64,000 bases of DNA from Blumeriella jaapii. Its lineage: Eukaryota > Ascomycota > Leotiomycetes > Helotiales > Drepanopezizaceae. The translations under genes and the position numbers were made by a program. The DNA lies in assembly GCA_009599575.1 (NCBI GenBank), contig VWND01000067.1, positions 868,001 to 932,000 on the forward strand, read 5' to 3'. Under the pieces are notes generated by a model. It searched no databases and was not told the DNA's origin. It saw only the letters and a program-made list of their open reading frames with translations. Below, piece by piece: positions 48,855-58,287 of this stretch (its first letter is position 1; each line of letters starts with the position of its first letter).

Positions 48855-51800
48855 TTTTTTCGAGTTTAAATAAGCATATAATGCCGCTATTTTAAATTAA
48901 TAAGCAGCTTTCGTAAAAATATTTATAAAACAATTCGATATAATAATTGAAAACGTTAACAAATTTTTATTCGATTACGAAAGCTTCGTTAAAACTAAAT
49001 TCGTTCGCAAAAGCCTTAACTACGATAAATTTCTGCTAAACTACGACAACGCTTTAAAAACCTTCGCCGAAGTAAAAAAAGTTCGAAATAACAAAAAAAA
49101 AATAACAGACCGAATATTGCGCTTTTTGCTAAATCAACGAGAAAAAGATATTTAAAAATACGTTTTTAATAAAATTACCGGTATTATTTTATTTCGGCAT
49201 CTCGCTCGCTTTTTCGAAACTATTACTTCTATTAAAAAAAAAGTCTGGGTATTAAACGCGTATATTTTTAAAACGCAAATTCTAAAAGCTAATAACCCAA
49301 AAGCCCGCAGATTTACAAACCTTTTCATAACTGTCTGCAAACTGGTCGACGACGCTATACAATCGTTAAAAAAGTTTTAATCGGCTGCGAAATTTTAAAT
49401 CTGACTTTTTTTTAAAACAAAAAATTAAGCGTCGCTAAATACGACATTTTTATATCGAACGAAAAAAACGACGCCATTCCGATATTTTAAATCTACGACG
49501 ACGAAAAAAACAAAAAAGCTAATATTATTTTCGTTTAATTCGAAAAAACATACGCGGTAGCAATTAATATTTCTAAAACAGTTAAAACAATTCGGCGACC
49601 TTTATTTTTAATTATCGAAAACGAATCTAAAAACGAAATCAAAAACGTAATAGCAAACAACCGCTTATTCGAATATAAAAAATCTATTATATCTGTAAAA
49701 ACGATTCCGAAAAAAATAAAAACAAAAAATATAAAAAAGCGCGCCGATACTTTCGAAACTTTTTTTATTCGGCAAAAAAAATCATTCACGTCGCCAGCAA
49801 AAAAAGCATCGCGAATAAAAACAGCCGGAAATCGACGCCGAGCTACAAGTTTTAAACTAATTAATAAAAAACGCGACGACTTTACGAAATCAAATTCAGA
49901 AAACGCCGGTATTCCGAAAAAAAAAAACCCAAACGATTTTAAATTTGACTTTTCGAAATTAAATACGCAAATATCAAAAACGCCTGCTGCGTTTAAAAAC
50001 GTCGTATTATTACCGCTAATATTCGAAACTTTAATAAAAGCATTTAAAATCTCGATTATTATACGATTCGACCGAAAAAGTTTAGAAAAAAATATCGAAA
50101 TTATCGCGGAAAAAATTATACAAAAAGCATAAGATTAAATTATTCTGCTTAAAACTTTCGCTTTCGACGACGAAACGATTCAAAAGTTTTATTTCGATAT
50201 TTTTATATAAAAATTAAATAAATCCGTCAGTTTTCTTTTTGCTTCGAACGAAAACTAAACCAAGCTTTTTTCGAAAAATTGCAAATATAATACGCCGGAA
50301 TCGATAAAAAAAACTTTTAAAAACGGTGACCCGTTTTTACTTAAGCTTTTTTTCGCTGAAAAACTCCGATTTTTTAATTTCGTTTTTACAAATAATATTA
50401 ACGCCAGAAAAAACGGCAAGTTTTACTATTTTTATATACGTTATTACGCGGCGTACTGCGATTTAATTACAAAAAAAATTAACGTTATCGGCTTCGCTAA
50501 TCGATTCGCTGCTATCAGAAATTCGGATTACGACGTATTCGAAATTAATTTTAATAATCAATTTAAATTTCGACGAAAAATTGCGAAAATTACTTAAGCG
50601 CGTGCTAAAGCTTATTTAAGCTACGCAAACTTTAAAACAGATTTTAAAGCTTTTAACGCGATTATAAAATTCGACTAAAACGTAAAAAAATAAAAGCAAC
50701 GAATATTTCCAAAAGCCGACTTTTTTAGCTTTTCGACCGAAAATATATTTTAAAATCTATTTGAATTAAACTGCGAATTCGTTAATCACGTAGAATTTCA
50801 CAACGGAAAAAACAAATTATTGCTATATTTTATAAAAAAAAAAGTAGCTATATATAAATATTATTTCCGACTAGTTAAAACCCAAAGGGCGCTTATAATT
50901 TTCTTCGCTAATATACTTTATAATCTTATTTAATAAACTTTTAAAATACATCCCGGCTTTTACTTCGCTGTTCTGATTATTCGAAACCTCGGAAACTGCC
51001 GCCTCGTAATATATTTTAACGTTCCGATCGCTTTAGGTTTTGCTGGCCCCGACCGTATTATAATTATAAAATTCGATATCGCCGATTTTTAAAAAAAAAA
51101 AAAATCGAAAACCTTATCGACGCCATTTTCGACTATTATATTCTGCCTGCATTCGTATATAATTCGAGAATAATTAAAGCTTATCTGCAATTATACTACG
51201 ACGCTAAGCTAATTAAAACCACTTAGAAAGGTTCAGCTTTTTTATATTTCAGCGCGTTTAAAGCAATAATTTCGGCTATTTTATCGGATTACGAAACCGA
51301 AAGCTACGAAATAAAAAATAAAATAACTTTTATCAGCTTTTCGACTAAACAAAAAGTTTTTGTCAGATTCAGAACCTAAAAAACCGACGGCGCGATGCTA
51401 ATTTATTCGAATAATTATACGGCGCAAAAGTATAAAAACTATTTCGAAAACGATAATCCGATAAGTAATTTAATATTATTTGTATTACGGCGAAAGCAAT
51501 CATAGCATTTTCGATGGTTTCGATTGCAAACGACTATTTCCGAACCATTCCGTAAAATAGTTTTTTTTACAGGCCTCGGAGCTTTTTTAAAAGCATTCGT
51601 CGGCAAATAACCGTAATCCGACCTATTAGTTTTACGCGAAGCAAAAGCGTTAATCGGTTTTAATCACGACGAATTAATCGATTACTTCTACGATTTTAAT
51701 ATAAAACTTTTTAACGCTTTTTACAAAGCGTAAAACCACGTTTAAAAGCTGAAATTTAATATCTACGAAGAAAAGTCGTAAAAAGCATTCGTCGCGGCGA

Positions 51801-52018
51801 CACCTGATAATATTATCGACGAAAAAGTTATCAGAACGTTCGTAAATCTAAACGATACTTCGATTAATATTTTATCGAACCATTTTTTAAAAAAGCAAAA
51901 TAAACAAAATAATTTAAACGATAAGCGAAACGCTATTCTTTCGCAAAAGCCAATAACAAAAAGGCAAAAACGGGTTAAAAAACCGAAAAAATATAAAATT
52001 AAAAAGTTCGGTTTTTAA
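48855..52018 (+). pseudogene. G1 ORF3: unknown accessory protein, about 1050 codons
   Basis: Sense-strand ORF between pol and the 3' LTR. N-terminal part (about 48859-49370): KQAYNAAILNQQAAF, FDYESFVKTKFVRKS, VCKLVDDAIQSLKK. A one-base loss near 49375 shifts the frame here but not in the copy at 1231-6050. Middle: a formerly acidic, Pro/Ser-rich linker (49620-49990). C-terminal half: GKFYYFYIRYYAAYCDLI (about 50420), VIRNLGNCRLVIYFNVPI (about 50975), IIIIKFDIADF (about 51060), then a Gln/Lys-rich end. No RT, integrase, RNase H or protease motif and no signal peptide or clear membrane span, so I do not call it env. Not recognised. Confidence 0.6.
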
Positions 52019-52110
52019 TTAATTGATTTTTAAATCATATAAAATAAATTAAATTGCATTTGTTAAAATTATGTTTTTCTTTGGTCGTAGTTAAAAACAA
52101 CTACGTATAT

Positions 52111-52124
52111 TATTTGAAACAGGA
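52111..52124 (+). other. G1 polypurine-type tract
   Basis: The purine-rich word GAAACAGGA directly precedes the 3' LTR; in the copy at 16559 the same place reads CAGAA on the minus strand. Weak but well placed for plus-strand priming. Confidence 0.45.
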
Positions 52125-52391
52125 TATAAAACGGTAATATCTTATATTAATAAAAGCTGATAGTTTTAGCTATAATCGAAGCATAAACCCTTTCGAAACT
52201 TTTTGCTATTAACTACCTTTAACAGGTATAAAAGCAAAGCATCTCCTTAAATAGTACCATAAGCACGCAGTCCAATTCATACCTTTACTCATTTTTTTTT
52301 TCCTTTTTTCAGTCTTTTCTAGGGATTTCCTAGACTATCTTACCCACCGATATGTGGCCGTATCAGTCTGGTCTTCCTACCTACTTTTATA
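52125..52391 (+). repeat. G1 3' LTR
   Basis: Inner 100 bp mutated (TATCTTATATTAATAAAAGC), outer 150 bp nearly clean (TAGGGATTTCCTAGACTATC). Mirror image of the 5' LTR. Confidence 0.95.
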
Positions 52392-52395
52392 ATAA

Positions 52396-52542
52396 AATGT
52401 TTTACTTAAATGTTATCTTCAGCTTTTACAGTATTATCCGGCCCCCACGGCCTATCCGCAGAAAGTATTATTCGAGGGTTGGTAGGAGGCAGAGGATCTT
52501 GGCGGATCACCTGACTCATATACGTGATGTTGGTTCCTGACA
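52396..52542 (-). repeat. G3 5' LTR, outer piece
   Basis: Last 147 bp of the split LTR, essentially unmutated (GGCCCCCACGGCCTATCCGC), while the same stretch of the other LTR (34190-34340) is converted to A+T. Followed by GTAAC. Confidence 0.95.
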
Positions 52543-52547
52543 GTAAC

Positions 52548-54420
52548 AATTTAAACTTTTTGAAACGTGATTCGCCCGGCCTGATAATTTATACAATTCC
52601 GAAACGTCGTACGCGCTATAAGTTTAAGAAAAACAGCGTGTTTACGTACGATCGGAATAATAATACGCGCTTATAGCATTTTCGTTCGAGCCATTTAAAT
52701 AAAAACGCGTTCGAAAAGCTGGTCGAAATTATTCGTAAAATAAAAATCAAAAGCTTAATTAAAATAAAATACGAAAAGTATGCTGTTATATATTTAAAAC
52801 AAATAATTTTAAAAGCAATATTAAAAAACAAATTTCCAAGCCTTTTTTTCGCATCGGCTAGAACTTTTACGATTATTTCAAAAATCGTAAAAAAATTTAT
52901 AACGGCTCGACGTAAATATTTTTAATAAAAAACGAATATAATAAAAAGATTTGGGCCTTCGTTATTAAAACGAAAAATATAAAAGTCGTTTTAAACCGTT
53001 TTCAAACGTTCGACGTATAAATAAAACGCTAATACAACTTTTCCATTTGCAAAATTTAATAAAATAACGAATAGTCGGTAATTTCAAAGCAAAAATATAT
53101 TATCTCGAAATATTAAAAATAAGCGGAACGCAAAAATATCGATCTGGAATTAATTTTATTTTATATGCACCAGCCAAACGGCTCGATCGAACGAGCAAAA
53201 AGGAAAGTAATTAAGCGTTCGATAAAAATAAAAATTAAAGCGGGCTTTTCAATTTTTTTTTGGCTCGAAACGATAAAAGCAGCAGCGCATTTGTATAATA
53301 TATCGCCGTTTGCGAAAAAACAATTTAAATTTTTAAATAAAAATTTATATAGCTAATTTAAGCAATATTTCAGATACTACGACTTTGCTATTATAAAAGC
53401 GCGTACGGCCGATTTTAAATCAAACTAAAACAAAGTTTATGCGTACGAAGCTCGTGCGTATTTAATAATAAAAGATCGAAAAGCCATAAAACACAAAAAA
53501 AAATTTAAAATTTTTCCGAAAAAAATATCGGATATTTGATTAGATATAACGTTTTTAATATTTATAAAATCTAAGTTTTTTAATTAATACGTATAATTAC
53601 GAGCCGAAACGTAATGTTTAACGAATCCAAGTTTTATTTTTCGGAAAATAAAAATTTAAATTTTATAATTAGATTAAAGTTTTAAAAAACCGTGAAATTT
53701 ATCGAAAACGCGGAAAACGAAAAAGCTTAAAACGCTGAATATCAAATATTAACGGACGGTTTTAATAGCGGCGCAAACCAGCAAAACTCGGTATACTAAA
53801 AAAAAAAATATATAAAAAAAAAGCTTTTATTATAAAACGAGCAACCTTTAAATTTTTAAAAAAAAAATAAAAGTTTTTTTCCACCGGAGCCGCTATCAGA
53901 ATCAGGACCGACTTCAAGCCTTTTTAATAAATTTCTAAAATTTACGATAAAAAAAAACATTTTAATATTAATAGATTTAAATATTTCAAAAAATAAAGCT
54001 AAATTCTCGGAAATAATAAATTTAATAAAAATAGAAGCGATCGAGCCTTTTTTTACGGTCGATTCAAACGTTTAGAACTCGGAAATAATAATCTTTTATA
54101 AAAGCTTTTTCGACAAAGCTATTACCGATTAATTTTAATTTTTAAAACTAATTATTAATCGAAAGTATGCAAAATATATCCGAAATATTTTAATCGACGC
54201 GATAAAAGCGTTAGAAAATTATAAAAATCCAAAAAAAATAATAAATTAACAAAGCTTATTATTGCAAAACAGAATAAAACAGAATAAAATTTTAGAAGGT
54301 TTTCCGGCGCGGATATAAAAATGGCTCTATACGAAAAAGCGCGCAATTCAACCTTTTTAAATTATAATTAAAAGCTATCGCTCGGCAAATTAAGCGTCAA
54401 ATCGATTTAAAATAAAACAG
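52548..54420 (+). pseudogene. C integrase relic
   Basis: Copia integrase resumes after G3. The zinc-binding region reads FRSSHLNKNAFEKLVEII (about 52680-52735). The core is broken; its end reads YMHQPNGSIERAKRKVI (53162-53215), where NGSIER carries the catalytic Glu. Then AAAHLYNISPFAKKQF (about 53285-53325) and the Copia C-terminal block before RT (about 53480-53640, KHKKKFKIF..ISDI-type). The nicest stop-free part is 53165-53356. Confidence 0.85.
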
Positions 54421-56330
54421 CTATCTGAACGCTTGCTTTTGAAAGCTTTTTTAAAGCTGATTATTAAAAAAAAGATATTATTTAAAAAAAGTAAAAGAAA
54501 TAAATCGAAGTTTTCGATAAGCGATAAAAAGCAGCTGATTTTAAAAACTGCCAAACGAAATCGTACAAATTTTATTTTATACTGGCCGGATAAACCGAAA
54601 GTATACGCTACGATATACGAAATCTTTTAATTAATAGTTTTATTTATTTAATAATAAATCGACGAATTCGTTTATACGTTTTAAATAAACGAGCCGATTT
54701 AAATAAATAGAAAAGACTTTTAAGCTGTTTATGCAATAATAGCGGTTTCGATAAAAAAAAAATCGGTAAAAAACATTTAATTTTCCGATTAAAAACAATA
54801 TCGGAAAAATTTACCGAAGGTTTTAAAAAACTAAAACGAATTAAAAAACTATTAGATAAAAAAGCAGTTCAGAAAAAAAGCAAAAAAACCGAAATCAAAA
54901 ACTTAAAAACCAAAAAATGCTAAAGGATTGTTAAAAAAAAAAAAATTTATAAAGCTTATTTTATTTAAATAGATTTTTATATATAAAATAAACAGTTTAA
55001 GCGAATTGCAGCGGTGCAAATCGAAATTAATCGTAAAAAAAAACTTTCAAAACGAAGCTTTAATTTTTTTTATATACGCAGTTATATTCGCAACCCGTTT
55101 TTTCCGAACGGTTATAGCTTAGGGTTATTTCGATCTGAAAGTTAAACAATTCGATATAATTAATATATTCGTTAATGCAAAACGAAATTTTAAAAATAAG
55201 CCAGTTACGTGTTATTTGCTTAATAAATTCAAATAATCAAATATAATAATATAATTAAACCGAGCTTTATATAAGTTAAAAAACTTTCCAGTTTTGTAAT
55301 ACGGCGAATTCGTTAATATTTTGAAAAAACTAAAGCTCGAATTAATAAGCGAAAAGCTTTATATATTCGCTAACGAAATACGGAGCGTATACGTAGCGTT
55401 TTACGTCGACGATATTTAAGTTTTATATTACGCTTTTTATTCGTTAAAAGCCGACGAAATTATTTTCGGTTTGAAAAAAGCCTACGAGCTTATAAATATA
55501 AAAAATTTAAATTATTTTTTCGGAATTTGTATTTTACGAAATAAACAAAAAAAGAAAATCTTTTTATTTTACGATTCGTATATCGAAAAAATAGCTACGA
55601 AGTTTAATATATGCAAAAAACGCTTTTTAAATACGCTTTTTTTAATCTGCGAATTTGTTAAAAACCTAGGCGTAGCTACGCTTTCGCAAATTAAAAAATA
55701 TTAAAAAAAGGTCGGTTTAATTTTGTATACGGGCATTATGCTTCGACCCGACGTAGCTTTCGCAGTTTTTCAGCTTTTTTATTTTTTTACTAATTTAAGT
55801 TTTTAATATTTCGAAGCAATTAATTAAACGCTTCGATATTTTTATAAAACGAAGCTTTTAAAAATCGTATACAATCGTAAAAAGCGGAAAAATTAATTAA
55901 TAATTTCCACCGACGCTTTTTTCGCCGACGATTTAAAAACTCGGAAATTTTTTTAAAAATCTTTTTTTTTTTTTTTCGAAAATGCTATTTTATAAAAAGC
56001 TGTACGACAAAACACAATTACCATTTTTTTTACTAAAGCGGAACTATTTGTTTATATAACGACCGTAAAAAAAATAATAATATTTCAACGTTTTTTTAAA
56101 AAGCTTCGATTCGATATTATTTTTAAATAAAACGTTTATTACGATAATTAATAAACGATTAAATTAATCGTAAAAAATAAAAAAATAATTTCCACGAAAT
56201 TTCGCTACGTCGATATAAATAATTTATAAATTCGTTAGAAAAACTAAAATGAAAAGTTTAATATTATATATTTTTTTAATAAATAAAATATACGCAAACG
56301 GTTTTATTAAAAATTTGATCCGATAAAAAT
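54421..56330 (+). pseudogene. C reverse transcriptase and RNase H relic
   Basis: A linker (54421-54950) precedes RT. RT palm about 54990-55700: VKQFDVINAFVNAKRN-type segment (about 55140-55180), then YGEFVNILKKLKLELI (about 55300-55350), the catalytic FYVDD intact at 55399-55413, and YELINIKNLNYFFGICILR (55483-55540), typical of Copia. RNase H about 55740-56230: RPDVAFAVFQLFYFFTN, STDAFFADD (about 55906) and TKAELFVYITTVK (about 56030). Order integrase-RT-RNase H confirms Ty1/Copia. Stops are RIP-type. Confidence 0.88.
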
Positions 56331-56439
56331 ACGAAAGTTTCGTTAAATTTTTTAATTTACGGAATTTTCGAAGCTTTATCGAAAAACTCGATTAATCGAG
56401 TTAAAAAGCTTGCGTTTTGCAAGCGTATATTTATTTAAA

Positions 56440-57780
56440 CAGATTTTTATTAAAATTTAAATCGCAGCAAAAACTATTTTTTAACCGAAGAATATCCAAA
56501 CTTTTCGCAAATCCAGAAATTTAAAACCAAACCGCTTAGTTTTGCAAAAAATCAAAAATATAATCCGTTAAAATAATAATCCGCGTCCGACGCTTCGCGA
56601 TAATTAAGCCTGAAATAAACTTTTCGATAAGCTTTTTAAAAACAGCTGCCGCCGGCTATATAACCGAAATATTTTTTTTTTTTTTGCGAAACTTTACCAA
56701 GCTAAAAACCAAAAACGTTTAGCAAAAAGGTCGCCGCGAAATTTCTTTTTAAACTTTTAAAAACGAAAGCATTTTCTGATAAATCGTAGCCAAGCTTTAT
56801 TCCGCTAGTACGTAAAACAAAAGTAAAAGTTTTTATTCGAAAAGCAAAAAGCTGAAATACTTTACGAGCCGCGGCGAGCTTCGCGTTAATAATACGCTTT
56901 ATAATTATTAATTTTGCTTTTAAATTATAATCGATTTAAAAATTTACTTTTTTATATTTTTAAAACCGCTTTAACCGTAAAATAAAAAATAACCGTTATA
57001 TTTTAAAAATCGATTAGCAAAAACAATAAAGTTTTTCGATATAATTAACCGCGTTAATAATTTTATTAATTCGAGTTTTAAAAACGAAAAACCACGCAGT
57101 TATAACGTTCGCGTCGGCTAAAATGTACGACGTGCTAATTGCGTAATACCGATAACAACGAACTTTAGCCAAATTCGACAGATATTCGTAGTTTGGGTTT
57201 TCAATTGCTTCGCGAGTAATACAAATTATACAAAAAGTAAAATTAAAAAGCCTAGGAATAATAGGCTTTTTGGCTTTAATGCGAACGCGTTTTAAAAAAC
57301 GATTATCGTCGTTATTTTTATTTTTATTTTTTTCGCTTTAATAATCCCCGGCCGCTTTTTTTTCAAAAGCGCCAGCGTTTTGCTTTTTTTTCCCGAAAAT
57401 ACTATCAGAACCGAAATTACCGCTAATAGCGTTTTTATCGCTAGCAGCGTTTCCGCCATTTTTTTTAAGCGTTATATCGGCATTTTCGAAGCTAAACAAA
57501 TATAAATCTCCGAAAAAACCGTTTAAAAACGAAATATCGAAAAAGTCGCCTTTTTCGAAAAAGTTAAAAAAAAACGAATTAGCCGAAAAAGCCGATTAAT
57601 TGCGTAAAATAAACTTCGCAAAACTCCGATTACGCAAGCGTCTAAGATTGGGAATCCGAAAAACTAGGCCAGCTAATCGCGTGAAGCTACGCGAACGATC
57701 TTTTTTAAGTATAAAAAAAGCTATATCGATGTTTTTAATTAAAATAATAAAACTTAAATCTATTAGAAAATTAATAAGAA
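56440..57780 (-). pseudogene. Antisense ORF in Copia C, unknown, about 445 codons
   Basis: On the strand opposite to Copia pol, one frame runs from about 57780 down to 56440 with about ten stops, all reachable from CAA, CAG, CGA or TGG by RIP. Words in order: RSFTRLAGLVFRIPNLRRL, a Gly/Ser/Asn stretch (GNFGSDSIFG), a Lys/Asn/Asp linker, PRLFNFTFCIICITREAIEN, KVRCYRYYAISTSYILADA, AKLAAARKVFQLFAF, TSGIKLGYDL and YIAGGSCF. A C-x2-C pair (about 57221-57232) and later Cys residues could bind zinc. Not recognised. It lies between RNase H and the 3' LTR; the other Copia copy lacks this region. The plus-strand reading at 57600-57785 is judged a shadow. Confidence 0.5.
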
Positions 57781-57981
57781 AATAAAAATGTTAAAGTTTT
57801 CAAAAGCGACGAAACGCTTATTTAAATTAAATTGGCCTTATTTACGCTTCGCAACGACAAAAAATATAAATAAGCCATATAAATATTGCAATATCGCGTT
57901 ACGGCCGTATTCGGATAACAAAAAAACTTTTCCGCGCTTTAAAAATAGCTGATCACCGGATTAGCAATCAGTTAAAAAATG
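57781..57981. other. C region before 3' LTR
   Basis: About 200 bp with no readable frame. The last bases before the LTR (GTTAAAAAATG) are where the plus-strand polypurine tract should be; a RIP-altered G run is likely but not certain. Confidence 0.5.
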
Positions 57982-58282
57982 TATTGCGCTATATTTATTT
58001 TTTTTTTTTTTTTTTTTTTTTTTTGTTTCAGATTTATTTTTTTTGTACGCTTTTAATAATTAAATATTCCTGGAGCTCGGAAAGGCTCGTAGTCACGTGA
58101 TAATAAGCTTTTTCGGAAACTAGTTTTTCCGAGCGACTGACTAAGCGAGCCCGAACCTTCCGTCTTTTGCGGAGAGCTCGCCAGTCAGACTTAGAATAAT
58201 ACAAGAAACATCTTACTGCATATAATTCATCCGTCCCAGCCTCCGGTGAGGGTTTCTACCGACTATTCAGCTATGCACGACA
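57982..58282 (+). repeat. C 3' LTR
   Basis: Starts TATTGCGCTATATTTAT, with an expanded T run at 57999-58024; ends GCACGACA, followed by TATAA. Inner part mutated, outer 150 bp clean (AGCCTCCGGTGAGGGTTTCT). Confidence 0.95.
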
Positions 58283-58287
58283 TATAA

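Larger units (their letters stand above)
41143..52391 (+). mobile_element. G1: complete 11.2-kb Ty3/Gypsy with extra ORF
   Basis: Two 267-bp LTRs (41143-41409, 52125-52391) starting TGTAAAACGG/TATAAAACGG and ending ACTTTTATA. Inserted in the G3 5' LTR with at least a 4-bp duplication (ATAA). Removing it restores a 414-bp G3 LTR. Order: LTR, leader, gag, protease, RT, RNase H, integrase, acidic tail, about 560-bp spacer, ORF3 (about 1050 codons), purine-rich tract, LTR. Partial copies at 1231-6050 and 16559-19231 confirm this order. As the innermost level it is the last major arrival, yet it is strongly RIP-mutated. Confidence 0.95.
33927..52542 (-). mobile_element. G3: Ty3/Gypsy element (minus) carrying G1
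   Basis: LTRs of 414 bp: 33927-34340, and 40876-41142 joined to 52396-52542 around the G1 insertion. Ends TGTAAGG/TATAAGA and TCTGATA/CCTGACA. Duplication GTAAC at 33922-33926 and 52543-52547; empty site GTTAT at 14947-14951 in the other Copia copy. Net length about 7.36 kb. Gag with two zinc knuckles, protease, RT, RNase H and integrase read on the minus strand, so 40876 is the 5' side. An antisense ORF lies between pol and the 3' LTR. Confidence 0.93.
31448..58282 (+). mobile_element. C: full-length Ty1/Copia element carrying G3
   Basis: LTRs of 302 and 301 bp (31448-31749, 57982-58282) start TATTGCGC and end GCACGACA. Duplication TATAA at 31443-31447 and 58283-58287; unbroken target at 23322-23326. 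Without the nested G3 the element is about 8.2 kb, long for Copia. Order: LTR, gag, protease, [G3], integrase, RT, RNase H (Copia order, integrase before RT), then an antisense ORF, LTR. A second copy on the minus strand (6050-16558) confirms colinearity and gives the G3 empty site. Confidence 0.95.

Noticed and set aside
48855..52018. G1 ORF3 as an envelope gene
   Set aside because: Position fits, but no signal peptide, cleavage site or membrane anchor can be seen; the chain looks soluble with an acidic linker.
57600..57785. Arg/Lys-rich plus-strand ORF of 61 codons as a Copia gene
   Set aside because: It is covered by the much longer minus-strand frame (56440-57780) and has no continuation upstream or downstream.
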